Assembly: GCA_019359595.1 (NCBI GenBank)
Contig: JAHHGZ010000003.1
Coordinates: forward strand, 1-64,000
Origin: Cyanomargarita calcarea GSE-NOS-MK-12-04C
Lineage (GTDB): Bacteria; Cyanobacteriota; Cyanobacteriia; Cyanobacteriales; Nostocaceae
Length of the DNA stretch: 64,000 nt
Direction: 5' to 3'
A program made the translations under genes and the position numbers. The notes under the pieces were generated by a model. It did no database searches. It was not told the origin of the DNA and saw nothing but the letters and a program-made list of their open reading frames with translations. Within the stretch, counting starts at the first letter, position 1, and the number at the start of each line of letters is the position of its first letter. This document shows, piece after piece, positions 43,185 to 51,964 of this stretch.

Positions 43185-43461
43185 ATTGCTACACAGAGTA
43201 ACTAATGAATATTACACAATCAACACTGATAATGGCTTTGCTGATGACGCTACTATTAACCCAGATTATTTAGGCGATCGCGTTGAATATTTAACCCGCG
43301 AGTTAGAAACCAGTTACGGCTACTATGGGCACACCATCAATCCGATAGAAACCACTAACATTGATTTAGCGGTCGCGGTAAGATCGCTCCCGTCTTTTGA
43401 AGTCCTATCGATCGACCCCGAGCCAACACCGTCGAAATTACCAGAAGGGTCAGTAAGTTAA
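43174..43461 (+). CDS. Hypothetical phage protein
   Basis: 95 aa, acidic, with TNEYYTINTDNGFADD and YGYYGHTINPIETTN. Starts within the end of the metallopeptidase gene (11-bp overlap). No recognised domain. Possibly an inhibitor or partner of the preceding protein; inference from coupling only. Confidence 0.5.
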   Translation: MQIKLLHRVTNEYYTINTDNGFADDATINPDYLGDRVEYLTRELETSYGYYGHTINPIETTNIDLAVAVRSLPSFEVLSIDPEPTPSKLPEGSVS

Positions 43462-43483
43462 AACCTTTTATTAGTTTTAAGAT

Positions 43484-44059
43484 ATGTCTACCCGAAAAGT
43501 TATAGGCACAATACGAAGAATAGACGGTTCCCCGCGAAAATATGCAAAAGTGACATTTAGGCGAGTTGTCGGCTCGTATACTTTTGATGCTCAATATCCT
43601 GCGGATATTTGTCAAGTAACCACTGATTCTTTTGGACGTTTTTCTTGCATACTTTGGTGCAATACCGAGTCTGAAGCGGGAGAAACACTTTACGAATGTC
43701 TTTTTGAAGGCGATCGCTTTAAGTTTAGTTTACCTGTCGGGGTAGGCGATATTGATTTATCTTCTCTTCGCGCAATGGGAAGTCATGTAAACGACCCAAA
43801 GCATGAGACGGTATTAGAGTACATAAACTCTCAAATAGCTTTGTATCGCGGAGGAGAGTATTATCAATATTTTTATCCTGGGATAAACGAAAAAATTTTT
43901 ACGTTAACAAATCCCGTTACATCTCCTGAAAAATCACAAATTTTTCTGAACGGACTGAAGCAGCAATTTGGAACCGATTACAACATTGACGCAAACCTGA
44001 TAAATTGGATTGCAGAAATCTCTTTGTCTCCAGAATATTTACTTGAGGTTTATTATTAA
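43484..44059 (+). CDS. Fibre-cassette protein 1 (+ strand cassette)
   Basis: 191 aa. A first beta domain (TIRRIDGSPRKYAKVTFRR), a hinge (SHVNDPKHETVLEYI) and a C-terminal part with FLNGLKQQFGTDYNIDANLI, a motif of phage proteins (NGL...GxDYxi). Stop overlaps the next ATG (TAATG). First of three coupled genes forming the only + strand fibre cassette. Confidence 0.55.
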   Translation: MSTRKVIGTIRRIDGSPRKYAKVTFRRVVGSYTFDAQYPADICQVTTDSFGRFSCILWCNTESEAGETLYECLFEGDRFKFSLPVGVGDIDLSSLRAMGSHVNDPKHETVLEYINSQIALYRGGEYYQYFYPGINEKIFTLTNPVTSPEKSQIFLNGLKQQFGTDYNIDANLINWIAEISLSPEYLLEVYY

Positions 44060-44763
44060 TGTTACTCAAATCTTCTCAAATAGCTGCACTTTTCGACGGT
44101 TTTATTAGAATTAATAACTTTAACGCCAATGCGAACAGCAGTAACATCACTACGGCTATAACAACGCCTTTAGCTACAGCGGGAAGAGGTGGTGTTTCCG
44201 TCCCTCTCCAAGCGGCTACGAATACAACAATCGGGGTTGTTACTACAGGAACCACTGTTGCTTTATTTTTAGCATCATCGGAAAAACCTGCTCTTGATAA
44301 TGCTGGAAATAAAGTTTATGGTAGATTGACTGAATCCTCTGGAGTCTATACCCTAAACTATTTTAGCAACGTTGCAGGCGTTGAAACGGCTTACACTTTT
44401 GCCTCTACAACGATAGACTTTGTAATTCCTTATCGGTTTGATTTTGCAAGACTGCCTTCGGACTTTGCGATCGCATTTCCTATAAACGATATAAATATTG
44501 CGGCTGGCGGAGGTGTAGTCGCTCGCCAATTTTCAGAAAAGTTAACAGTTACTGCAACAAACACTTTAAGTAACCTTACCTTTACGCCAAATTTTGACTA
44601 CAATATTTCGGTAGAAATCAACGGAAAAGTCGAAAATAGTTTTGGTGGTGGCTCGGCCTCATTTTCCCGAAATGTAAAGACATTGATCTGGAATCAAGCT
44701 AACGCAGGATATCAAATTTTAACCACTGACGATGTGGTTGCTCGCTATACCACTTTAGAATAA
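44059..44763 (+). CDS. Fibre-cassette protein 2
   Basis: 234 aa, rich in Thr/Ser/Asn with beta character (NNFNANANSSNITTAITTP and SVPLQAATNTTIGVVTTG). Probably part of the shaft. The family is not identified. Confidence 0.5.
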   Translation: MLLKSSQIAALFDGFIRINNFNANANSSNITTAITTPLATAGRGGVSVPLQAATNTTIGVVTTGTTVALFLASSEKPALDNAGNKVYGRLTESSGVYTLNYFSNVAGVETAYTFASTTIDFVIPYRFDFARLPSDFAIAFPINDINIAAGGGVVARQFSEKLTVTATNTLSNLTFTPNFDYNISVEINGKVENSFGGGSASFSRNVKTLIWNQANAGYQILTTDDVVARYTTLE

Positions 44764-44770
44764 AGCCGTA

Positions 44771-45490
44771 ATGTCGTTATTAAAATTTGAACAAATAATA
44801 GGAAAGACTTTGCAGATATTATCGCAAGCGAATAGTTTTGTAGCAAGCATATCTGCGTCAATAACCGCCAGTAGAAGTTTTTTACTTCCAGATAAATCGG
44901 GAACCATTGCTGTTGTCAGCGATATTACCAACGCTGAACAATACGGCAAATTCACAGGCTTGAAATCAAATTATTATCTGCTAGGCAATGATTTAGGAGC
45001 GATTCCCGTTGCTGGCGGACAATCTGCAATTGTTTCGTACCACGGACTAAGATTGGGCGGGCATAATGGCTCGACGTTATACAACTCAAGCTATGTGCCG
45101 TACGATCCTCCTTTAATTGGAAATATTGAGAATAGAAGCACATTTGTTGTAGGTATTTGTGCAGGTGCAACACAGGCACCGTGGCACACTGGTGTTGGTA
45201 CAACTAACGCGCTAGGAATACTGAACCTTTACCAGACTTCGTGGCACACCAATGGTACTTTTATAAATTGTAAAAATAGCTCAATGGTATCAAAATTCTC
45301 CGTGAACCTCAACGGCGAACTTTTTGTGGGAACAGACAAAGTAATTGGCGCTCGTGAAACAGGATGGACGACAGCGATCGGAACCTCTAATAAAGGCACT
45401 TTTAATACCGCAACGGCAACTGCGACAGAATGCGCTCAAAGAATTAAAGCACTTGAAGATATGCTCAGAGCGCACGGGCTTATAAATTAA
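44771..45490 (+). CDS. Fibre-cassette protein 3 with chaperone-like C-terminus
   Basis: 239 aa. Contains ITASRSFLLPDKSGTIAVVS, the fibre motif also present at 27.4 kb, a beta-rich head, and a C-terminal helix ATATECAQRIKALEDMLRAH, typical of intramolecular-chaperone ends of tail fibres. It is the putative receptor-binding tip. Confidence 0.6.
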   Translation: MSLLKFEQIIGKTLQILSQANSFVASISASITASRSFLLPDKSGTIAVVSDITNAEQYGKFTGLKSNYYLLGNDLGAIPVAGGQSAIVSYHGLRLGGHNGSTLYNSSYVPYDPPLIGNIENRSTFVVGICAGATQAPWHTGVGTTNALGILNLYQTSWHTNGTFINCKNSSMVSKFSVNLNGELFVGTDKVIGARETGWTTAIGTSNKGTFNTATATATECAQRIKALEDMLRAHGLIN

Positions 45491-45514
45491 TGGAAACACT
45501 ACTGGACAAAATAT

Positions 45515-45904
45515 ATGTTCATAACTATTGAAGAGGCGATCGCGGTGGTGAAACAGTATGCGGGTATTCCTGTAGCTAGTTTTCAGTGGGATGAATCGCT
45601 GCTTGCATTGCTTGAGGGGTCTAGGGGGCTTGAATCTTACCGACCATACATAGTGGCTGCGTTTCATTTGTGGAGTGCCTCCGGCGCAGTAAGACAGCAG
45701 TTGTATGAGGGAGATGGAGCTAAGTTTTTAAAGCCAGAAGATTTAACGCCGACGATAACAGGATTATTGGCAACGCAAGAGGCTATAGACGGACAATTAA
45801 CGGGAATACCGGAAAGTTGGTCAATTATCAAAGTTCGATTGCTTTGTGGGTGTTCAAAAGTAGCAACAACGGTTACAGCAGGAGGAGGAAGTCTTGTAAT
45901 TTGA
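45515..45904 (+). CDS. Head-tail connector-like protein
   Basis: 129 aa. MFITIEEAIAVVKQYAGIPV and RPYIVAAFHLWSASGAVRQQ recall gp6-type connector proteins with several helices. No firm match. It stands before leader L3. Confidence 0.45.
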   Translation: MFITIEEAIAVVKQYAGIPVASFQWDESLLALLEGSRGLESYRPYIVAAFHLWSASGAVRQQLYEGDGAKFLKPEDLTPTITGLLATQEAIDGQLTGIPESWSIIKVRLLCGCSKVATTVTAGGGSLVI

Positions 45905-45969
45905 ATGTGCAACAAAGAATCCAACAGTGGCCGCAAAATGCGACTACTGGCGATTCCCAGAAAAAGGCA

Positions 45970-46114
45970 TAAAGTATTCTGTGTCGCTGAATAACAGCGC
46001 GTGCGTTTTAGTATACAATATTTGAAATGCAGAAGGCTAGCGCTAACTAGCCCGTCAACACTGCACGCATCCCTTAGACAAGGATGCTATCCACATTTCT
46101 AAGCTAACTAGAAC
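45970..46114 (+). promoter_or_regulatory. Leader module L3
   Basis: TGTGTC (45980-45985) lies 34 bp upstream of TACAAT (46014-46019) in GTGCGTTTTAGTATACAAT. The hairpin GGCTAG-CGCTAA-CTAGCC (46035-46052) follows, then a second stem GCATCC...GGATGC. Same design as L1 and L2. Confidence 0.7.
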
Positions 46115-46897
46115 ATGGACAGTAAAGATTCTAGCATGACCAAAGCGCATAACTATGCGTCGGCATTGAAAACCATCAACATTGCGTTGCCTGTTAATTT
46201 GGTCGATGAATTGTTGGGGCTAATTGACCAGTTTGTTAAGAGCAAAAACATTAGACGCAACGAAAAAGGCGATTACTCAATTTATGATTTTCTTGCCTAC
46301 GTCTGCAAGAAAATCAACCCTAGTATTCCTTGGAAACGTTTTGGAAAGCAAAACCCAGCAGTCCTAACAAAATGTTCGTTCTGCCAATTCCCTGGAGAAA
46401 GACAGTCTAGAACCCCCGTTTGCTCAAAGTTTCACCTAATAGTAATTGCGTATTTAATGCCTGGTGAATATGGGGATAGGTTGCGTAAAGCGAGTGCTAA
46501 TTTGATATGCGAGGTGCTAGAACAGTACCCGATCGCCAAACTAGAATCTATCCTCGCACTCGATACCGTCCCTGGCGACAAACCAGGATATCCATACAGT
46601 GACATCGACTTGCACCAATTCACCGGCTACGCATCTCTGGACTACACCCGAAAGGTAATTCGCAAGGACTACATCAAAGGGGCTGACTATATTAAGTTAC
46701 AAGGTCGGTACTATCTCACGGCAGAAGCCACAGCTATCACGTGTCGAGTGGCAAGACCAGAGAACGGATCGACGATTCCTGACGAAGTTTGGTACTACCC
46801 AGTCACACGAGAGAAAGCACAGCAGCAACAGCAAAACTCAAAGATTAACCGTAGGCGATCGCAGCAGGACGATTCAAATCAATTAAGCTTGTTCTAA
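46115..46897 (+). CDS. Regulator-type protein, family not recognised
   Basis: 260 aa (or from ATG 46136). A middle part has CSFCQFPGERQSRTPVC, which could bind a metal. The C-terminal half has SLDYTRKVIRKDYIKGADYI and LQGRYYLTAEATAITCRVA, a winged-helix-like region, then a Gln/Arg-rich tail. It shares its leader module with the Bro-N, MSV199 and P63C genes and stands alone between leader and terminator, so I place it in the same regulator set. Confidence 0.5.
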   Translation: MDSKDSSMTKAHNYASALKTINIALPVNLVDELLGLIDQFVKSKNIRRNEKGDYSIYDFLAYVCKKINPSIPWKRFGKQNPAVLTKCSFCQFPGERQSRTPVCSKFHLIVIAYLMPGEYGDRLRKASANLICEVLEQYPIAKLESILALDTVPGDKPGYPYSDIDLHQFTGYASLDYTRKVIRKDYIKGADYIKLQGRYYLTAEATAITCRVARPENGSTIPDEVWYYPVTREKAQQQQQNSKINRRRSQQDDSNQLSLF

Positions 46898-46913
46898 ACC
46901 CTGTTCAAACACC

Positions 46914-46950
46914 AAAAAAGACGGATAAAGTTAATTTATCCGTCTTTTTT
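46914..46950. terminator. GACGGATA-type bidirectional terminator T4
   Basis: AAAAAAGACGGATAAA / TTTATCCGTCTTTTTT between convergent genes. The minus portal gene ends in the right arm (Lys-Lys-Asp-Gly-stop). Confidence 0.9.
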
Positions 46951-48456
46951 GTACGCATTCCTCCACTCATCAAAATCTACATTCCCAGCCACGATCGCAC
47001 GAGCAATATCAATATATTTCGCATCACAACGAACATTGCCATTGTCAACAGCAGCCAAAGCAATACGGCAATTCTCCACAATTTCATCAGGTATAGCACT
47101 GTCAGTTTTTTGCTGGGGAATAGGTTGTTTGTTTGGTGGTGGCGCAATAGTTTCGCCTTCTAACGTAATGTTGTAATCAAACTCGGCTGACTCAAACTGC
47201 TTACGTGCGATCGCCGCATCATAAACACCTAGGTTAATATATTTCTCGTCCCTCTCGGACGCAAGCTTCTGCACCCCTAACTCTTCTTCTGGTGTCATTC
47301 GGTAGTTGAGAGGAAACGTCAAACTCCATCCGTCTACTATCCGTCCTTTAGTGGGAGAATCCGCAGCCAGCATTATTAACTCAAATGCTGTTTCAAGGGG
47401 CGATCGCTGTGTGTTTTCCTGCCACGAATTCAACCGATATGCATGATCAAGTCGGGAAAATTTAAATGCTTCCCCGCTTGTTAAGTTGGTTTTACCCAGT
47501 TGATTAAACAATAAAACCCTGGAAACGTCGGTATCGCTTGACCATGCCTCTTCTAGCTTTTCAATTGCTTTGTCAACTCCTTGATATTTGTTTTCAAGGT
47601 TATCGATTGCCTCATTATCAAGATCGTACATTTCCATTCTGGCGGTTGAGCGGGTTAGGTCGTTAGTAAGCGCACGCTCAACTAAATAGTCTTTGTTTTC
47701 TACTGTTGCTAAGTTCTTAACCCCAAATTTTCGCAGGCGATGGTCTTGTACCATTATGGAGAGAGATTGTATGCCAGGGTAGTAAGCACAAAATGATTCA
47801 TACATTGGCTGGATAATAGAATCATGAGAACCATTGTTACTCCACAACCCAGTCCTATCAAGTCTAACCCCGCTCAACCGTAGCACTCGGCTTGAATGCC
47901 AAATGCGAGCATTATCTGGTAAGTCATCAGTCATTGTGATTATTTCGTAAAATTCTACATCACTCCATCTACGGCTTAGTGGGCGAGCAGGACGAATTTC
48001 CCAACGAGAGTAAACTTTTAACCAGCGAATTGACTTGATGCGATCGCGGTTAACTTCTTCCATTGGGTCACCACCATCCGCTATTCCCATCAATACATAA
48101 CCATCACCAAACCAGCGAGAAAATAAAGAGGCTTCTGTGATAGCTTCTTTTAATTTCAGTTTTTTTGCATACTTCATCAGGTCTTCAGGTGATAGGCTAT
48201 TACTAGCTTTTCCAAAATTAAGCTTGCACCAAGCCTGTTTTGCATCAAGAGGATAGAGGGATACCGCCCTTTGAATAACCCCTGATTTGCGGTATAGCCC
48301 TGATAATTCATCTTCTGTCAATGGACGAACAGCAGGATTAATTTCGGTGTATTGGCTTTTATCTCGGCTCCCGCCTAATCCCGTCATACGATTGTAAAGC
48401 AGCGATCCAAAAGCACCTGCAAGTTTTGCAGAATCTAGCCGGACATTTTCAGTCAT
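46936..48456 (-). CDS. Portal protein, DUF1073-like
   Basis: 506 aa from ATG 48456 (GTG 48468 possible). LTEDELSGLYRKSGVIQRAV, WFGDGYVLMGIADGGDP, YSRWEIRPARPLSRRW, then the C-terminal wing. Matches the DUF1073 portal family of Mu-like and related phages. Portal is the DNA gate of the head. It is inverted relative to terminase and capsid genes, which is unusual. Ends KKDG from terminator T4. Confidence 0.8.
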   Translation of the reverse strand: MTENVRLDSAKLAGAFGSLLYNRMTGLGGSRDKSQYTEINPAVRPLTEDELSGLYRKSGVIQRAVSLYPLDAKQAWCKLNFGKASNSLSPEDLMKYAKKLKLKEAITEASLFSRWFGDGYVLMGIADGGDPMEEVNRDRIKSIRWLKVYSRWEIRPARPLSRRWSDVEFYEIITMTDDLPDNARIWHSSRVLRLSGVRLDRTGLWSNNGSHDSIIQPMYESFCAYYPGIQSLSIMVQDHRLRKFGVKNLATVENKDYLVERALTNDLTRSTARMEMYDLDNEAIDNLENKYQGVDKAIEKLEEAWSSDTDVSRVLLFNQLGKTNLTSGEAFKFSRLDHAYRLNSWQENTQRSPLETAFELIMLAADSPTKGRIVDGWSLTFPLNYRMTPEEELGVQKLASERDEKYINLGVYDAAIARKQFESAEFDYNITLEGETIAPPPNKQPIPQQKTDSAIPDEIVENCRIALAAVDNGNVRCDAKYIDIARAIVAGNVDFDEWRNAYKKDG

Positions 48457-48497
48457 CTTTAATAGCACGGTTGTGCCGTTATCAACACGTTAAAATC

Positions 48498-49163
48498 ATG
48501 TTAATGGTTTTGGGCGCAACTATGCAAATAGTGTGGGGTAAGCAGCAGCTTTTTGGGTTTTGCTCGGCTTGTCATAATTTTAGACAAACATACTGCATCA
48601 GAGAAGAAAAAAAATATTGCATTAACTGTGGAACTTTTTTGACTCAAAAAAATGGATGGGTTCAATCGGCGCAACCAGTTAAAGTCAAAAAGAAACTCCA
48701 AACTCGCAGCAAGAAAATCAAAAAAATTAGACAAAACGTAGCTGAACAACGGCGAAAAACTATACTCGATTTGCTTGCAGAATCGCCAGCAACAATATTT
48801 GATATTGCACCATTATTAAACAGAACAGTAGAAACCGCTTACCATTACTGCTCTATTTTGGAAAAAGAAGGATTAATTGAATCTTATAGGCGCGATCGCG
48901 CTACTCCCCTCACTTATTGTCTTAAAGGGCAAAAGCCCGAACTAATCAAAATTCATGGACTGACCACCTGGAATAAAATAATAAATGCTTTGGCGGAGTG
49001 CGATCGCCCTCTAACAACAGCGGAAATTGCTGAAAAAACTGGGATGATTCAAACAACTATTAGAGCTATGGCAGCGAAAATGCATAAAAAAGGAGCGATC
49101 GCTGCTTGGGTTAAGCAAAGCAGATATCATGCAAAATATTATGCCCTCCAAAAAGACGGATAA
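48498..49163 (+). CDS. Zinc-ribbon plus winged-helix regulator
   Basis: 221 aa from ATG 48498 (48504 and 48522 also possible). N-terminal zinc ribbon (FCSACHNF and YCINCGTF), a basic linker, then two winged helices (TIFDIAPLLNRTVETAYHYC; TTAEIAEKTGMIQTTIRAMA). Probably a transcription regulator for phage genes. It is divergent from the portal gene. Ends ALQKDG from terminator T5. Confidence 0.65.
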   Translation: MLMVLGATMQIVWGKQQLFGFCSACHNFRQTYCIREEKKYCINCGTFLTQKNGWVQSAQPVKVKKKLQTRSKKIKKIRQNVAEQRRKTILDLLAESPATIFDIAPLLNRTVETAYHYCSILEKEGLIESYRRDRATPLTYCLKGQKPELIKIHGLTTWNKIINALAECDRPLTTAEIAEKTGMIQTTIRAMAAKMHKKGAIAAWVKQSRYHAKYYALQKDG

Positions 49164-49180
49164 TTTATCCGTCTTTTTGG
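49148..49180. terminator. GACGGATA-type bidirectional terminator T5
   Basis: CCAAAAAGACGGATA / TATCCGTCTTTTTGG around a three-base loop. Both convergent genes take their last codons and stops from the arms and both proteins end Ala-Leu-Gln-Lys-Asp-Gly. Confidence 0.95.
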
Positions 49181-49416
49181 AGGGCATTCCGCACGATTCG
49201 ATTAACCAAGCTTAAATAATCGTCTAGCTCTTCAAATTCATCTAGCTCGTTTGTTTCGTTTAAAGTCAGCGATAACTCTTTTTGTTTCGCTAGCAATGCT
49301 TCTATTTTTTCAATAGTAGTACTTGATGCGCGAAAAATAGGCACGTTTTCGACTAGTTCAATACGAATAGCTCCATCTAGTTGTAATTTCTCAAGAAAAG
49401 ACCAATTGTTTTTCAT
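49165..49416 (-). CDS. Hypothetical protein of tail cassette
   Basis: 83 aa, acidic helical (KIEALLAKQKELSLTLNETN). Overlaps the upstream tail gene by 26 bp. Ends ALQKDG in terminator T5. Unknown function. Confidence 0.5.
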   Translation of the reverse strand: MKNNWSFLEKLQLDGAIRIELVENVPIFRASSTTIEKIEALLAKQKELSLTLNETNELDEFEELDDYLSLVNRIVRNALQKDG

Positions 49417-49855
49417 TGACTTGCCCCAACACTAAATCAATTCTACACTCTAGTAATTGTCCGTCTTTAGTCCAACGTGATTCGGTGCGATCGCACTTCA
49501 ACATTACGCAGGGGCTAAGTTGTCGTTGTCCCCACCGCCAAAATAAGATTGGTGGCGCTCCGTTTTCTGGTTGCATCAACGAAGTAAGTTGGTCAATGTA
49601 GTCACCTATCAATGCATCATTAGCCCCAGCAGGAAAAGACATAGATAATGACCACCCATTGATTGAGGCAAATTGAAGGATAGGGACATTTCCACTTGTA
49701 TTGCTTGGTTGATAGCTAATCCCCCTTGACCATTGCATTTCGGTAGGGAGTAACAAGAATTCCCATGTTGCTTTACCGTCTAGTCGTGCGATCGCGGCGT
49801 ATTGGGCGTTGATACTGCGATCGTGCGGGAGAGTGTTAAGTACTTTTATATTCAT
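49391..49855 (-). CDS. Baseplate/tube-associated protein, CIS-tube-like
   Basis: 154 aa. PPILFWRWGQRQLSPCVML and DGQLLECRIDLVL match the layout of contractile-injection-system tube/LysM-less gp53-type proteins (ILxFxWG...PCVL...DGxPL). Probably a baseplate hub or tube-initiator part. Inverted relative to sheath and tube genes. Confidence 0.55.
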   Translation of the reverse strand: MNIKVLNTLPHDRSINAQYAAIARLDGKATWEFLLLPTEMQWSRGISYQPSNTSGNVPILQFASINGWSLSMSFPAGANDALIGDYIDQLTSLMQPENGAPPILFWRWGQRQLSPCVMLKCDRTESRWTKDGQLLECRIDLVLGQVNEKQLVFS

Positions 49856-49988
49856 GGCAGTAAATATTTTGTGTCGTTTAATTTTACCGCGTGCATTCTG
49901 GTGTACAATCTTTTTGAGATGGGCACGGTGCTGATAACACCGTTTGCTTTGAACAACCCACCAACCATAAACGTATTAGAGGTACGAA
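49856..49988 (+). promoter_or_regulatory. Leader module L4
   Basis: TGTGTC (49870-49875) lies 34 bp upstream of TACAAT (49904-49909). Hairpin ACGGTG-CTGATAA-CACCGT (49925-49943) follows. The last ~30 bases (CATAAACGTATTAGAGGTAC) are shared with L5. Confidence 0.75.
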
Positions 49989-50723
49989 ATGGCTATAGAT
50001 ATTTTAACAGCAGTTGTCGCACCTGTGGCGATCGGGCATATCGAAATTGAAGGTTTGCATACTGATTGTGGGCGTTTTGCGGTATCGGTTCAACAAGCCG
50101 CAGATTTGTTCCAGGTTCGTCCGGATAACGCGCAGAGAGACTTCAAACGCGCTCTGGGAAGGGATGTCAGGTTCGTCCGAATTCGCATAAAAAACGCTGA
50201 ATCTAAAAAAGCAGAAAATGCTATATTGCTTGATGATTTTAGAAAGCTAGTTCTTAAGCTCAATAAGAAAAGCAATATAGTTGCAGAAGTTCTTGTCGAA
50301 ATTCTTTGCGGAGTCTCGCTTGAGCAACTGTTTGCCGATGCATTCGACATCAACTTAACCAAATCCGATCGCCAAGACATTGCGAATCGCATTCTTGATA
50401 AAGCCTGCCCTTGGGACTTGATGTACCAGAAAGAACTTCGTGAGAAAGGCTTTTCATGGTACGGCAGCCAATTTTATTGGGTATACTTCTACGGCTGGAT
50501 GGACGCAGAGGAAAAGGCAAAACATGAGCGTTTAAACCCAGTAATAAATGGTCGCCGCAAAGACAAAATCCATCAGTGGATTGAACCTGGAACTCGCGAT
50601 CGCCTTCGCGATAAAGCAAAGGAACTAGGGATGCTGATTCGGATGTCTCAGAACCGCATTCAGTTTGAGAAAAACTTTGCGGCTTTATATGGGCATGGTT
50701 ATCAAAACGATCTTGGCATCTAA
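49989..50723 (+). CDS. P63C-domain regulator, intact copy
   Basis: 244 aa. N-terminal region FAVSVQQAADLFQVRPDNAQ is a Bro-N-like start; the C-terminal P63C domain has ELREKGFSWYGSQFYWVYFY, RLNPVINGRRKDKIHQWIEP and LIRMSQNRIQFEKNFAALYG. It shows what the frameshifted paralogue at 37683-38481 should contain. Flanked by L4 and T6. Confidence 0.7.
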   Translation: MAIDILTAVVAPVAIGHIEIEGLHTDCGRFAVSVQQAADLFQVRPDNAQRDFKRALGRDVRFVRIRIKNAESKKAENAILLDDFRKLVLKLNKKSNIVAEVLVEILCGVSLEQLFADAFDINLTKSDRQDIANRILDKACPWDLMYQKELREKGFSWYGSQFYWVYFYGWMDAEEKAKHERLNPVINGRRKDKIHQWIEPGTRDRLRDKAKELGMLIRMSQNRIQFEKNFAALYGHGYQNDLGI

Positions 50724-50747
50724 CCAACAAATTTCTCCCATCGTTTT

Positions 50748-50783
50748 AGGACGGATAGAATTTAATCTATCCGTCTTTTTTTT
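50748..50783. terminator. GACGGATA-type bidirectional terminator T6
   Basis: AGGACGGATAGAtt / TCTATCCGTCTTTTTTTT between the convergent P63C and fibre genes, with a good U-tract on the + side. Confidence 0.9.
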
Positions 50784-51897
50784 ATCGTCCATACCTTAAA
50801 TCAATACTGGCGGAAGTAGTCAGGTTGATAGTGGAAGCGGTGCCAGTTCGCGTGACTTGGAATTCAAGGTAAGCGATATTTTCAAGAGCAATCGCGGGTT
50901 GAGTATTGCTAAATTTAGAACTGCCTATAGTCTGACTTTGGTTGTTGTAAATCAGTAAATCAGTAGCTACCCCCGTCCGGCTGTATGCCCTAATTCGCAT
51001 TTCCCAGTAATCGGTGGAACTACTGCCGCTGCCATTTGCTCTTAACTGAGCATAGATGTTTTCGATGTAGATTCGGGGAACACGAAGAGGAATCAATTTT
51101 GACATCACCACATTGCTCAACCCTGCGACGGGAACGGGGAAATCAGTGACGACGATTGAACTGTACCAATTAGCTGATTTATATACCCAAGGCTGAGGAG
51201 CGATCGCGTTTGCAGGTTCAAACCAAAATAGTTCATCCCCAGGTGGGGGGACTGTCCCTACAACACCTATCGACAGCTTCCCATCGATCGCAGTTTGTAG
51301 CCCGGTGACATTAGCGATCGCATGACTGTGCGCTGTTGGGGTACGGGCATCGCTCAATCTTGAGTCATTATTACTAACTTTCCCGTCAAGAGCGATTTGT
51401 AATCCTGTGACGTTAGCGATTGTGTGAGTATGGCTTGCTAACTCAATTGTTATTTTGTAGCTACTCCACGTTGTTGAACTGCTGGCAATTTCATCATCGA
51501 TAGCCGCACCCCCGCTACCCGGCTTCCAACCGCCGATAATTCCATCCGGCATTGTCGGATTCCCGTCAACCCATTTATCAACGTCGTAATCTTCGTCCGT
51601 TCCTTCTGTGTAAGGAAGCAAAAGACGCGATCGCAAATCATCCGCTAGTGATTTGATTCTGGCTAATTCTTCAACTGTGACGCGATCGCCTCCACATACG
51701 ATCTCGACTTTGGTAGAAGTTATTTCGATAAATGAAGACCCAAAGCCCAATGCAACTCGCAATGGCTCATCTTCTATTTCTATTACCTTAAACAACGCTT
51801 CTCGAAAAGATTCGAGTTCTGGGTAGGCTGTAGATGCGATCGCGATCGTTTCTATTAACTTTTTCATATAAATCAAAAAATAAATAGCCACAACCAA
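50782..51897 (-). CDS. Tail fibre with repeat shaft
   Basis: 371 aa. N-terminal baseplate-attachment region (GFGSSFIEITSTKVEIVCGG, seen in phage fibre starts). Two copies of HxIANVTGLQxAxDGK, the standard tail-fibre repeat. C-terminal beta domain with RVPRIYIENIYAQLRANGSG. Fifth receptor-binding cassette, inverted next to the capsid operon. Confidence 0.75.
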   Translation of the reverse strand: MVVAIYFLIYMKKLIETIAIASTAYPELESFREALFKVIEIEDEPLRVALGFGSSFIEITSTKVEIVCGGDRVTVEELARIKSLADDLRSRLLLPYTEGTDEDYDVDKWVDGNPTMPDGIIGGWKPGSGGAAIDDEIASSSTTWSSYKITIELASHTHTIANVTGLQIALDGKVSNNDSRLSDARTPTAHSHAIANVTGLQTAIDGKLSIGVVGTVPPPGDELFWFEPANAIAPQPWVYKSANWYSSIVVTDFPVPVAGLSNVVMSKLIPLRVPRIYIENIYAQLRANGSGSSSTDYWEMRIRAYSRTGVATDLLIYNNQSQTIGSSKFSNTQPAIALENIAYLEFQVTRTGTASTINLTTSASIDLRYGR

Positions 51898-51964
51898 AGT
51901 TGTATTTTTGAGTATCCCTTGACAGCTTATTTTATCTTGGTTTTAGATTGTGCTATAGGAATAG

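Noticed and set aside
45290-45667. 125-aa minus ORF under the fibre cassette
   Set aside because: Antisense of a clearly coding fibre gene, no independent support.
46936-48456. Acb1 anti-CBASS nuclease
   Set aside because: DUF1073 proteins are sometimes labelled Acb1-like, but length and motifs are those of a portal protein; I see no 2H phosphoesterase motifs.
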